Numbered from the stretch's first letter, positions 27,834 to 36,077 are shown. The stretch: DNA of 64,000 nt from Neorhizobium sp. NCHU2750 (GCF_003597675.1 NZ_CP030827.1:2108001-2172000), one strand, 5' to 3'. Numbers and translations are program-made. Notes: generated by a model from the letters alone, not told the origin.

Positions 27834-29291
27834 TTGAACAAGCGATCGGCACTCATAATCGGCAACAGCAACTATTTCGGTCCGAACACCACCAAGCTTA
27901 CAAATCCCGTCAACGATGCGACGGCGATGTCCGCCAAACTACAAAAATACGGCTTTCAGACCACACTTGTTGCAGATGGCGACCATGCTGTCATGCGGTC
28001 CGCCCTGACCTCATTCAATGGGACGCTGGAGCCGGGATGCTGCGCGCTCGTATTCTTCGCGGGGCACGGGGTGCAGATCGACGGGGAGAACTTCCTTTTC
28101 GCTTGCGACACTGACGCCACTGGTGAGAACGAAGCGAAGTATTCCTCGATCTCCCTCAACCAGATCATAGACCTGCTGGAAAGATCTCAGGCAGACACGA
28201 AGATCGTGATCCTCGATGCATGCCGCGAGAACCCGTTCGAGAAATCATGGCACCGATCTGTAGCAACGACCGGGCTGGCTCCCGTCTTCGCGCCTCGAGG
28301 TACGATAATCGCGTTTGCGACTTCGCCTGGTCAGAAGGCCAGCGACGGACGCTCGGGGAACGGCGTATATACCGGTGCCCTCCTCCAGCACATCGATGCC
28401 CGTGATTGCCCGGTCGAGACCGTCTTCAAGCGCGTCAGGAACGCGGTCTCGGCGGCAACCGGAGGCAACCAAGTCACATGGGAGCATACATCACTAGCTG
28501 GTGACTTCTACTTCAACGTCAGTGCCACCAGCGTCGTCTCATTATACAGGCCATCCGCCGTCGCAGATCATCTCTTCGTTCTCGATCCCGCGAAGAACTC
28601 GCACAAGGTGATCCGGGCGTTGAAGTCGCTGGACTGGTATGTGCAGAATCCGGCGGTTGACAGCATCTTGCCTGGATTTCTGGACAAGGCCGGAACCAAC
28701 AGCTTGTTCGTCCTCGGGAGGAACATCTATCAAGCTGCCAACGGTGGCGCGCGCAGCGCGGAATCCTTTGTGAAGAATTTCGCGGACCGGACGAGCGGAG
28801 CTCGCTCGGACAAGGTCCGTGCACTACTCGACGGGATTCTATTCGAGATATTCTTCGACAGCCAGGGCGAGCTCCGGGAGACTATCAAGGGCAACATGTT
28901 CGATGCGGTGTTCGACATCCAGGCCTATGGCCAGTTCAAAGCGAGCTTCGACTTCATTGCGGATGTGCTTGTAGCGACCAACGGCAGGTACCACGCAATC
29001 CCGGGCAAGGGGCATTCCGTTTCGGCCTCCATCACGACCGTAGCGCACAAGCGTGGGCGTCTGATAACAGGGGTTTTCATCGGCACGGTCAATGTTCTCA
29101 CCCTCGCCGATCCGGACTACGAGACGGACGACGACAGCACGACGCTCGGCCGCCGGCTAACTAGAATGGCGTTCGAGGAGGAACTAGCGAAAGATCTCGT
29201 CGTGCCCGAAAGATTGCTTACAGTTGATTTCGACGTGCAGCCTAAATCGGGCGAATATCTGGTGATGCCCTTCGGGAAGAAGGTCGCCTAG
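27834..29291 (+). CDS. Caspase-like (C14) cysteine protease
   Basis: A 485-residue protein. The first about 230 residues are a caspase p20-like fold: N-terminal ALIIGNSNY, catalytic His78 in FFAGHGVQ and catalytic Cys130 in ILDACRENPF. The C-terminal about 250 residues are a separate domain that I do not recognise, with no membrane segment. The start is TTG at 27834 with GGAG seven bases ahead; the nearby ATG is out of frame. Prokaryotic caspases often act as suicide effectors, but no sensor partner is adjacent; neighbours are the pump operon (upstream) and soxR (convergent). It could be a stress- or phage-triggered protease. Domain call is firm, role is not. Confidence 0.8.
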   Translation: MNKRSALIIGNSNYFGPNTTKLTNPVNDATAMSAKLQKYGFQTTLVADGDHAVMRSALTSFNGTLEPGCCALVFFAGHGVQIDGENFLFACDTDATGENEAKYSSISLNQIIDLLERSQADTKIVILDACRENPFEKSWHRSVATTGLAPVFAPRGTIIAFATSPGQKASDGRSGNGVYTGALLQHIDARDCPVETVFKRVRNAVSAATGGNQVTWEHTSLAGDFYFNVSATSVVSLYRPSAVADHLFVLDPAKNSHKVIRALKSLDWYVQNPAVDSILPGFLDKAGTNSLFVLGRNIYQAANGGARSAESFVKNFADRTSGARSDKVRALLDGILFEIFFDSQGELRETIKGNMFDAVFDIQAYGQFKASFDFIADVLVATNGRYHAIPGKGHSVSASITTVAHKRGRLITGVFIGTVNVLTLADPDYETDDDSTTLGRRLTRMAFEEELAKDLVVPERLLTVDFDVQPKSGEYLVMPFGKKVA

Positions 29292-29402
29292 CTCGGGCCG
29301 TATTCGTCGCGATCAAAACCAAGGCGCAGGACGGAACGAGTTTCGCGCTTTCCAGCATCGAGATGCCCGGCATTACGGGCATCCCCCGTGTATGTGATGG
29401 TA

Positions 29403-29855
29403 TCACTCACCGTGCTGCAGTAGAACGGCACCAGTCGCGCCCTTGCCCAGCTCGTCCCGCGGGTTCCGCAACGGACATTCCTTGAGCGAAAGACAGCCGC
29501 AGCCAATGCATCCCGCCATCTCGTCGCGTAGCTGGGTGAGCGCTACGATCCGCTCCTCCAAACTGTCTTTCCACTTGGAAGACAGTTTTCTCCAATCCTC
29601 GGCATTGGGCGTCCGCCCGGCGGGGAGTGTCGACAAGGTATCATTGATCTCGGACAGTGCGATACCTGCACGCTGCGCGATCCTGATGATCGCCACCCGG
29701 CGTAGCAGGCTGCGGGGATATCTCCGCTGATTGCCCTCTGTCCGACGCGACGCGATCAAGCCCTTCGTTTCATAGAAATGCAGTGTCGAAACGGCGACAC
29801 CTGCGCGTCTGGCAAGCTCGCCCACCGACAGCTCATTTTCCAGTCGTTCCACCAT
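29403..29855 (-). CDS. soxR: Redox-sensitive transcriptional activator SoxR
   Basis: A 150-residue MerR-family regulator. The N-terminal winged HTH contains VGELARRAGVAVSTLHFYETKGLI. A dimerisation helix follows, and Cys116, 119, 121 and 127 form the [2Fe-2S] motif C-x2-C-x-C-x5-C of SoxR. Oxidation of the cluster switches on target promoters. The ATG at 29855 gives the family length; longer frames would read through the SoxR-box promoter. It is divergent from sodB, and the box at 29868-29889 sits directly upstream, so it can control both itself and sodB. A second box precedes the pump at 23182. Confidence 0.93.
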   Translation of the reverse strand: MVERLENELSVGELARRAGVAVSTLHFYETKGLIASRRTEGNQRRYPRSLLRRVAIIRIAQRAGIALSEINDTLSTLPAGRTPNAEDWRKLSSKWKDSLEERIVALTQLRDEMAGCIGCGCLSLKECPLRNPRDELGKGATGAVLLQHGE

Positions 29856-29865
29856 AAAAAACCTA

Positions 29866-29896
29866 TTGACCTTAACTATACTTGAGGTTTTATAAG
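29866..29896 (+). promoter_or_regulatory. SoxR box in promoter of the sodB operon
   Basis: -35 TTGACC (29866-29871), a 19-base spacer, then -10 TATAAG (29891-29896). The dyad GACCTTAACTATACTTGAGGTT fills the spacer. Read in reverse it is nearly identical to the box at 23182-23203. It overlaps the region just upstream of the divergent soxR start, allowing autoregulation. Confidence 0.8.
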
Positions 29897-29961
29897 TGAT
29901 GTCACCTTGTTCCCGCAAGGCCTTTTTCGACTTCCGATGAACAGTGACAAAGGAATACTCG

Positions 29962-30564
29962 ATGGCATTCGAGCTACCCGAACTACCCTACGCCTACGAT
30001 GCGCTTGCTCCCCTCGGCATGTCAGAGGAGACGCTCAAGCTCCATCACGATCTCCACCACAAGGCCTATGTCGACAACGGCAACAAGGCTGTTGCTGGCA
30101 CCCAGTGGGAGAACATGAGCTTGGAGCAGGCCGTGGTCGCGACCTATCATGCCGGGGTTGTCAACCAGTCGCCGCTTTTCAACAATCTTTCTCAGCATTG
30201 GAACCACAACCTCTTCTGGGAGATCATGAGCCCGGAACAGGTGTCGATGCCTGACAATCTCGGCAGCGCCATCGTGCAGTCGTTCGGTTCGATCGAGAAT
30301 TTTCGAAACGAGTTCGTTACCACCGGCGTTTCGCAGTTCGGTTCGGGATGGGTCTGGCTCATCCGTGATGATGCAGCAGGGATTTTGCGCGTCGTGAAGA
30401 CCGAAAATGGCGTGAACCCGTTGTGCCACGGACACAAGACGCTCCTAGGATGCGATGTCTGGGAGCACAGCTACTACGTCGACTTTCGCAACAAGCGTCC
30501 TGCCTACATCGAGAACTTCATCGACAAGCTCGTCGACTGGAACGCCGTAGCGGCGCGTCTCTAA
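29962..30564 (+). CDS. sodB: Superoxide dismutase, Fe/Mn family
   Basis: A 200-residue enzyme that converts superoxide to hydrogen peroxide and oxygen. The N-terminal MAFELPELPYAYDAL, the metal ligand His28 in LHHDLHHKAYV, and the C-terminal signature DVWEHSYYVDFRN are all present. Start ATG at 29962 with AAAGGA eight bases ahead; an in-frame GTG at 29944 is less likely. It is first gene of a run of six plus-strand genes and is preceded by a SoxR-box promoter. Metal preference (Fe versus Mn) cannot be settled by eye; the sequence looks like rhizobial Fe-type. Confidence 0.95.
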   Translation: MAFELPELPYAYDALAPLGMSEETLKLHHDLHHKAYVDNGNKAVAGTQWENMSLEQAVVATYHAGVVNQSPLFNNLSQHWNHNLFWEIMSPEQVSMPDNLGSAIVQSFGSIENFRNEFVTTGVSQFGSGWVWLIRDDAAGILRVVKTENGVNPLCHGHKTLLGCDVWEHSYYVDFRNKRPAYIENFIDKLVDWNAVAARL

Positions 30565-30672
30565 TCCTTCACGAGTTCCAACCGCATCTTGTCAGTGTCC
30601 CCAGCAAGAGCGGTCGACCGCGTGCAGCAGCGCCCTTCCCTGCGCGGCTGCACGCGTTAATGGAGAGGCAAG

Positions 30673-31008
30673 ATGGCATACGTCGTCACCGAAAACTGCA
30701 TAGCATGCAAGTACATGGACTGCGTCGAAGTCTGTCCGGTCGAGTGTTTCTATGAAGGCGAGAACATGCTCGTCATTCATCCGGAAGAATGCATCGACTG
30801 CGGCATCTGCGAGCCGGAGTGTCCGGCAGCGGCAATCCTTCCCGACAACAAGCCGGGCATACAGTCCTGGCTCGACCTCAACCGCCACTATTCCGAGATA
30901 TGGCCCCGAATCCATGAAAAGAAAGCTCCGCCCGCGAACGCGGACATCATGAACGGCGCGGCCGCGAAACTAGCAATCTTCTCCAAGGAACCAGGAGCGG
31001 ACTCCTAA
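30673..31008 (+). CDS. fdxA: Seven-iron ferredoxin (FdxA type)
   Basis: A 111-residue ferredoxin with one [3Fe-4S] and one [4Fe-4S] cluster. The N-terminal Cys set (9, 12, 17, 21, 25) and the second set (40, 43, 46, 50, in [11 protein letters not shown]) follow the FdxA pattern, with the usual 50-residue C-terminal extension. A GGAGAGG ribosome binding site precedes the ATG. It lies between sodB and a flavin reductase in the SoxR-controlled run. It may supply electrons for keeping SoxR reduced or for the downstream flavoprotein. Confidence 0.93.
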   Translation: MAYVVTENCIACKYMDCVEVCPVECFYEGENMLVIHPEECIDCGICEPECPAAAILPDNKPGIQSWLDLNRHYSEIWPRIHEKKAPPANADIMNGAAAKLAIFSKEPGADS

Positions 31009-31020
31009 GTCCGGCATGTT

Positions 31021-31608
31021 ATGTTGCCTACAGTTATTCCGTTGAAGCGTCCTATCGCACACTTGCACCTGCCTTTGGGTGCAACGAATTCCCCCGTTGT
31101 TAGTGAGAGCGAATTCAAGAATTCGATGTCGGCGTTGGCATTCTCCATTGCCGTCGTGACGGCGCGCGGCGGTAACGAGGAGATTGGCAGAACGATCACG
31201 TCGTTCATGCCACTGAGTGCCGTACCGCCACGTATCATGATCTCGATCGACGTGCGCAGCCGTCTGATCGATCTCATCGGTGCCTCGAAGTCGTTCTCCG
31301 TGTCATTTCTTTCGGACAAGCATCAGGATGTCGGAGATGCGTTCGCGGGCAGATGGCTGCAGTCCGATCGCTTCAAGTCGGCCGACTGGAATTTCTGGCC
31401 ATCAGGCAACAGGAGGCTCGTCGGTGCTGTCCTTTCTTTCGATTGCGAGCTCACGTCGTCAATCGATGCGACTGATCACATGCTGTTCGTCGGCACGATC
31501 GTCCACGCCGAAGCGGAAGGTGCTGTCGGCCATCTTCTTTGGAACGAGCGGTCCTATGCGACACTGAGGTGCGATGCCGACACGTGCGGAGAAGGCTCGC
31601 CGGAATGA
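31021..31608 (+). CDS. Flavin reductase-like FMN-binding protein
   Basis: A 195-residue protein of the flavin-reductase-like split-barrel family. It has the typical FKNSMSALAFSIAVVTA start of the barrel, TSFMPLSAVPPRIMISID (flavin contact region), FSVSFLS, and a terminal H-LLW-RSYATL. These enzymes reduce free flavin with NAD(P)H. It begins 12 bases after the ferredoxin stop and its own stop overlaps the next ATG (ATGA). Such an enzyme could feed a redox cycle or detoxification within the SoxR regulon; no monooxygenase partner is adjacent. Confidence 0.8.
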   Translation: MLPTVIPLKRPIAHLHLPLGATNSPVVSESEFKNSMSALAFSIAVVTARGGNEEIGRTITSFMPLSAVPPRIMISIDVRSRLIDLIGASKSFSVSFLSDKHQDVGDAFAGRWLQSDRFKSADWNFWPSGNRRLVGAVLSFDCELTSSIDATDHMLFVGTIVHAEAEGAVGHLLWNERSYATLRCDADTCGEGSPE

Positions 31609-31967
31609 AGAAAGCCTCAGTACTCGCATCTTTGCTTAACGGCACCCTCGCCGCGATGTTCGCGCTCGGCGGAGTGCTTCTGATCATCGGGCATCCTGCG
31701 ACAGTCAATCTCTTTGATCGCGCAGGGTCACCCAGAGAATTCGCAGGCCTGATCGGATTCTTGTCGGTCCAAGCTGCCGTTCTCCTAGCTATACCCTCGG
31801 CCCGGTTGGCCGGACTGGCTACAGCGGGGACGCTTTCTTCCGCCGCGGTCGCTACCGCCGTGATCGACTGCGACTATGTAGCATCCCTTCCGCCGTTGGC
31901 TCTCCTCGCCGCGGTCGCGGTCGATTTCTGGGTGACGCCCTCCACGATCGCGAGCAAGGCTACCTGA
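31605..31967 (+). CDS. Small four-helix membrane protein
   Basis: A 120-residue, strongly hydrophobic protein with about four predicted membrane helices (residues 5-27, 43-62, 65-85, 95-112). The family is not recognised. It is coupled to the genes on both sides by ATGA-type overlaps, so it belongs to the sodB-fdxA-flavin reductase transcription unit. A role in membrane redox or efflux is only guessed from context. Confidence 0.65.
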   Translation: MKKASVLASLLNGTLAAMFALGGVLLIIGHPATVNLFDRAGSPREFAGLIGFLSVQAAVLLAIPSARLAGLATAGTLSSAAVATAVIDCDYVASLPPLALLAAVAVDFWVTPSTIASKAT

Positions 31968-32350
31968 TGTCCACGCCATCACCTATTAGCATTCTGAGGC
32001 TCAAGAAAGCCGGCCGATATGTCGTCGTCACCAAGGGTTCCGATGGTCATGTCTCGGCACCATTCTGGACGGAGGCGCAGGCTCTGATGTCCTGGAGCAT
32101 TCCGGCAAGGGAATGGTCGTCTGTGCCGACGGAAGTCTACGCCGAAATCCACGCCGCCGACATGCCTGCCGATGTCACGATGTTTGCCAGATCGACCCGC
32201 CGCGGTCTCATCCACGGCGTGGTTCTCTGGACAGAGCAAGGCGTTTTCCCTCGGGTTCTCGACACGGTTGATGAGGCGTTGTCCATGGCAGCACGGATTA
32301 ACCGATTGGTCAGCCGGGATGCTGCCGCGCCGGAATGCCAGGCATCATGA
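31967..32350 (+). CDS. Conserved-looking protein of unknown function
   Basis: A 127-residue soluble protein. The N-terminal half has alternating hydrophobic strands (ILRLKKAGRYVVVTKG), and there is no signal peptide or catalytic motif that I recognise. The start overlaps the previous stop and its own stop overlaps the next start (both ATGA-type). It is the fifth gene of the SoxR-controlled run. Confidence 0.6.
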   Translation: MSTPSPISILRLKKAGRYVVVTKGSDGHVSAPFWTEAQALMSWSIPAREWSSVPTEVYAEIHAADMPADVTMFARSTRRGLIHGVVLWTEQGVFPRVLDTVDEALSMAARINRLVSRDAAAPECQAS

Positions 32351-32673
32351 CAGAGCTTAGTTCACGACTGGAAGCAGAGCTTGAGCGAGGGCGGGACAGT
32401 TCTCTGCTGAGATTTACGCTCGCACGATCGTTGATGGCGTCCGGTGCCGCTGAAAAGGCGCTCGTCCATCTGGATGCTGCCGTCGAAATGTCGCCAACCT
32501 ACTCAGCCGCATGGGGACAACTCGGTAAGTGCAAGGAACTGCTGGGAGACACCGAGGGGGCCGTCGCCGCTTGGCTTACGGGAAGCAGAACGTCTCTCGA
32601 TAACGGAGACATACAGGCGCATCGGCAGATGGAAGTCTGGCTGCGCAGAATGAAGGCTCGGACTGGCGAGTAG
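32347..32673 (+). CDS. Small tetratricopeptide-repeat protein
   Basis: A 108-residue all-helical protein. The ALVHLDAAVEMSPTYSAAWGQLGKCKELLGDTEGAVAAW region reads as about two TPR units, suggesting a protein-protein adaptor. The ATG at 32347 overlaps the previous stop; an in-frame start at 32335 would add four residues. Last gene of the coupled run beginning at sodB. Partner unknown. Confidence 0.7.
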   Translation: MTELSSRLEAELERGRDSSLLRFTLARSLMASGAAEKALVHLDAAVEMSPTYSAAWGQLGKCKELLGDTEGAVAAWLTGSRTSLDNGDIQAHRQMEVWLRRMKARTGE

Positions 32674-33233
32674 CCTGGCTCACTCACAAAATCACGGAAC
32701 CCGGCGAACAAACAAAAACGGCCCCTCTCGGGGCCGCTTGACCAATTTGGTCTCGGTGCGAAGCTCTTAGGACCCACCCTTCCCCGCCTCCGCAGGGACC
32801 GAGCCTACAGCCCGGTGGCGCTGGCTATCTCACGCACAATGACCAGCGATCTAAGTTTAGAAATGCGCGTTTGGGCACTAATGTCAATTGCTGGCGTGCA
32901 CGGTAATCAACGCACGATCGCTCCAGCGTCGCCGATGTGGTCGAGACGGGCGTCACGCTTCTGATTCCGTCGCTGCTCGGATTCTATAGAAATCATCTAT
33001 GCTTCCTTCCGCCCGCCCTCATCGCCAAGGTCGCGGCAGGCCGCATAGGAAGCAGCGACCTTGGCGAGCCGCCAGCCGCTACCATCGTCCGCGCGATCAA
33101 TGCCACACCCACTCGGCTCGCGTTCGGTCCAGACGGCGTTGATCTTAAGGATGACCGTCATTTTGCGAACTCAAGTGGATGCGCGTCCATGCCACGTAGA
33201 TTGCATCGTCCTGCCAGTCTCACGTCGCCAACG
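32674..33233. other. Non-coding gap with terminator and an inverted repeat
   Basis: No convincing gene. Stem CGGCCCC / GGGGCCG (32719-32736) has an A5 run on its left, making a terminator for the minus strand and possibly for the TPR operon end. A perfect 12-base inverted repeat, CGCCAAGGTCGC / GCGACCTTGGCG, lies at 33023-33034 and 33055-33066. An open frame from 32937 to 33389 covers this area but has poor start context and unconvincing composition. Confidence 0.5.
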
Positions 33234-33803
33234 TCAGTCATCGACTTCCCACCCCTCAACAACCGGGAATGTCGCAGAGATGAAAGGCCAGATATGCCGG
33301 AGCCGACGCTGGTACCATCTCACCTGCAGTCGAGGCCTCTTTGCCCCCCGCAAGGCCGCAGTTGCCTGATTATCCATTATAGCATCTAGTGCCCGCAGCG
33401 CTGGAGGCGCATCGGCAGCGGCGAGCGTGATCTTAGAACGCCATTCAGCACACAGCGATCTCGTCGGCTGCGTGGTCAAGTCGATTTCCGCCATGAGATC
33501 GTAGAAACGGCGTTGCAGAAACTCATGCGTCCTGGCCCGCCCCCCGAAATCCCAAACAAGCTGGGACGCACCTACTGCAGCGATTACAAGTCCCAGCGAG
33601 ATGTCTGCAGAGGATCCGCTTGCGACAATCTTTGTCGCGCTCGCGGAACCACCGAGTATGACAACAAAGTTGTAGAAACGGTTCCAGCCATCCAGCCATC
33701 CGCGTCGCGCCGAGTGATATAGGGCGTTCCGCAGCGCCATATGCCTGAGATGGAAGACTTCAACGTAACAATCGTCGTCCTCAATCTCGCCAGTGGCACT
33801 CAT
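33234..33803 (-). CDS. SLATT-like two-TM protein
   Basis: A 189-residue protein with an N-terminal charged helix, two adjacent membrane helices (about residues 43-62 and 69-87), and a C-terminal cytosolic helical part containing the ARTHEFLQRRFYDLMAEID stretch. This resembles SLATT domains, membrane-perturbing effectors found in nucleotide-signalling conflict systems. Start ATG at 33803, three bases after the stop of a 50-residue gene on the same strand. The locus is divergent from an MBL-fold gene and its 4TM partner. The SLATT call is by pattern, moderate certainty. Confidence 0.6.
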   Translation of the reverse strand: MSATGEIEDDDCYVEVFHLRHMALRNALYHSARRGWLDGWNRFYNFVVILGGSASATKIVASGSSADISLGLVIAAVGASQLVWDFGGRARTHEFLQRRFYDLMAEIDLTTQPTRSLCAEWRSKITLAAADAPPALRALDAIMDNQATAALRGAKRPRLQVRWYQRRLRHIWPFISATFPVVEGWEVDD

Positions 33804-33806
33804 CTA

Positions 33807-33959
33807 TCACTTCTTCCGTGGCGGCGGCGGCGGCGGCTGGTTTCCGTGACTGCGGGTCACCTCAGCTTTGCCTCCGTTGAATGAGCCGGTGACAGAACCC
33901 TTACCAGGGGCGGGTGCAGGCTTTGCGCCTCCGCTGGCCGATGGAGTCTTTTTGGTCAT
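33807..33959 (-). CDS. 50-residue basic, proline-tailed small protein
   Basis: Starts at ATG 33959 with GGAG about ten bases ahead and ends three bases before the SLATT-like gene start (stop TGA followed by TAG). The sequence is rich in Lys, Ser, Gly and Pro, is probably disordered, and ends in six prolines followed by Arg-Lys-Lys. No family recognised. Its spacing to the next gene suggests co-translation, so it may be a regulator, antitoxin-like partner or leader of the SLATT-like protein. Too short for routine gene calling, so coding status rests on position and start site. Confidence 0.5.
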   Translation of the reverse strand: MTKKTPSASGGAKPAPAPGKGSVTGSFNGGKAEVTRSHGNQPPPPPPRKK

Positions 33960-34289
33960 TTCGAGGTGGCTCCCAGACTTGGCTGTTCCAACGTTTTACC
34001 AGCGCTTTCCGATCGTTAGGCACATTGCGCTGCGTCGTGCAGGATTCACATCGAATCCTGCCGCCGTCAAGAAAGTGTATTCACCAGTCTTCACGTAACA
34101 CACGGTTTAATACCGTCGGAACGAGAAAGGGGTCATGACGGGAAGGTAACGCATCGGCTGCGAGACGGCCAATTTATGTACTGAAGCGTCTTTACCCAAT
34201 AAGATTGAAGTACCTGTGGAGGACCACGTCAGCGTGTTGCACAAGTTGACCGGCGGGATCAGATTGCACCTGGGCTGGGCGGGCGGAAC
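33960..34289. other. Divergent intergenic region
   Basis: 330 bases between the 50-residue gene (minus) and the MBL-fold gene (plus). No gene is supported. It should hold the divergent promoters, but no clear -35/-10 pair or operator stands out. Confidence 0.4.
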
Positions 34290-35354
34290 ATGGGTTTCGA
34301 AGTAGATTTTCTTTCTGTCGGAAACAGTAACGGCGACGCGATTTGTGTCAGATACGGCACGTCCGAACTCGGATATACGATTCACATAACCGATGGTGGC
34401 TATGTCGAAACGGGCCAGCGCATCATCAATCATGTCAATCAGCATTATGGATTCAATCCGTTCATAGCGAACGTGGTGTTGTCCCATCAGGACGGAGATC
34501 ACATCGCCGGATTGATCCCTGTCGTTCGTTATTTTGACGTCGGGGCACTCTGGATGAACAGGCCGTGGCTTTACGCAGCAGAGCTTCTAGGCGCGTTCCA
34601 TGGGAACTATACGGCGGAGGGGCTTCGCCAGGCGATCCGCGATGCATACCCGCAGCTCGTAGAGCTTGAGGCGTTGGCCATAGAGAAGGGAATACCGATC
34701 TACGAGACGTTCGCAGGATCCTGGATCGGAAACTTCCTCGTGCTCGCGCCCAGCCGAGTAAGATATCTGTCGTTAATTCCAGAGTTCGACAGGACACCTG
34801 AAAGCTACGCGAAGCCTGTCAAGGGCATCTTCGGCAAGCTGTTAGAGGTCGCTAAAAAGGTGGCGGCATTCTTTGAGACATGGGCAAACGAAGCGCTTCA
34901 GGAGAACCCGTCTCCAACCTCGGCATCCAACGAATCCTGCGTCGTTCAGCTCGGTGTTTTCGATGGAAAAACGGTCTTGCTGACTGCCGACGCCGGCCCT
35001 ATGGCGCTTTCTGAAGCTGCGGACACCGCTGCACGTTACGGATTTCTATCCGCTCCCGCCGTTATCCAGGTCCCTCATCACGGGAGTCGGCGCAACGTCA
35101 CGCCATCAGTGCTCGACAAGTGGCTCGGCGCTCCCCTGCCCGAAGGGGCGCAAACGCGCGGACTGGCGTTTTGCTCGGTCGGGGACAACAAGCCGGAATA
35201 TCCGAGGAAGCGCGTGTCCAACGCATTTCTGAGGCGTGGCTATCCTGTCTATAGCACGCGCGGGGTCGCGTGGCTCCGGCACCATGAGAATATGCCGACG
35301 AGAGCGGGATCTGCGGCCGAACACGTGCCCTTCACCAGTTCCTACGAGGAATAG
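34290..35354 (+). CDS. ComEC/Rec2-like metallo-beta-lactamase-fold hydrolase
   Basis: A 354-residue soluble protein. The metal site LSHQDGDHIAG (H-x-D-x-D-H pattern) is near residue 66, and PHHGSRRN near 257 matches the second conserved motif of the ComEC C-terminal MBL domain, a likely nuclease or phosphodiesterase. An about 80-residue helical insertion lies between the two. It is directly followed by a 4TM gene starting at the next base after its stop. Stand-alone ComEC-like MBL proteins beside membrane proteins recur in defence islands. Whether it degrades DNA, RNA or a signal nucleotide cannot be told. Confidence 0.75.
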   Translation: MGFEVDFLSVGNSNGDAICVRYGTSELGYTIHITDGGYVETGQRIINHVNQHYGFNPFIANVVLSHQDGDHIAGLIPVVRYFDVGALWMNRPWLYAAELLGAFHGNYTAEGLRQAIRDAYPQLVELEALAIEKGIPIYETFAGSWIGNFLVLAPSRVRYLSLIPEFDRTPESYAKPVKGIFGKLLEVAKKVAAFFETWANEALQENPSPTSASNESCVVQLGVFDGKTVLLTADAGPMALSEAADTAARYGFLSAPAVIQVPHHGSRRNVTPSVLDKWLGAPLPEGAQTRGLAFCSVGDNKPEYPRKRVSNAFLRRGYPVYSTRGVAWLRHHENMPTRAGSAAEHVPFTSSYEE

Positions 35355-36077
35355 ATGGACTTTCTCGACGGCTACATCATCCGCGCTCGTCTGTTTCCCG
35401 CAATGCTTGGAATCGCGCCGGCTCTCGTTTTCCTATTGGTCACAGTCGGTGCTGACTACAAGGATATCGGACTGCCTGACGTGCTCATGACAGCTACCAC
35501 CGGCGTACTGTTCTTCGCGTTCGCTGACATTGCGCGCAGGTTAGGCCGGCGAGCAGAAAGAAAGTTGTTCTGTTCTTCCAACGGCAGGCCCTTCCCGACC
35601 GTTCTCAGGTATCGCGACGATACTTTGAATTCTTTATCGAAGGCGCGAATTCTTGCCTTTGTCGCCGGGGAAATCGGAGGGCAGGCTCCAACCCCACAGG
35701 AGGAACAAGCAGACCCCGTGAAGGCCGATGAGTTTTATGTCGCGTCCGGGGACTTTCTTCGGGAACGAATGCGGAATCAGTCGAGGTTTAGCCTGCTCTT
35801 TGCGGAGAACGTTTCATACGGGTTTCGAAGGAACCTCTATGGACTACGTTTTCCCGGCCTCGTGCTCAATCTGCTTACGGTCGCCGGCAGCGTGTTTCTT
35901 ATATACAGCGCCAGCGGAGAGAACCTTGCCCAGTACGGCATCGTATTGATCGTGGCAGCTCTCCACGCGCTCTATTTCATTTTCGGTGTGACGCGAGGCT
36001 CGGTCCTCGAGGCCGCCGATACCTATGGTCGGCAACTCGTGCTCTCAGGCGAGGATCTGATCCGGGCATCCGGATGA
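35355..36077 (+). CDS. Four-TM membrane protein paired with MBL hydrolase
   Basis: A 240-residue protein with two N-terminal helices (about residues 16-33 and 41-61), a cytosolic middle of about 110 residues, and two C-terminal helices (about 167-190 and 193-213). The ATG immediately follows the stop of the MBL gene, and GAGGA is placed at that stop. No family recognised. The architecture suits a membrane effector or anchor for the hydrolase. Confidence 0.7.
   Translation: MDFLDGYIIRARLFPAMLGIAPALVFLLVTVGADYKDIGLPDVLMTATTGVLFFAFADIARRLGRRAERKLFCSSNGRPFPTVLRYRDDTLNSLSKARILAFVAGEIGGQAPTPQEEQADPVKADEFYVASGDFLRERMRNQSRFSLLFAENVSYGFRRNLYGLRFPGLVLNLLTVAGSVFLIYSASGENLAQYGIVLIVAALHALYFIFGVTRGSVLEAADTYGRQLVLSGEDLIRASG

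Noticed and set aside
32937..33389. 150-codon plus-strand frame ahead of the SLATT-like gene
   Set aside because: Overlaps the end of the SLATT-like gene on the opposite strand and crosses a perfect inverted repeat; poor start site and no recognisable domain.
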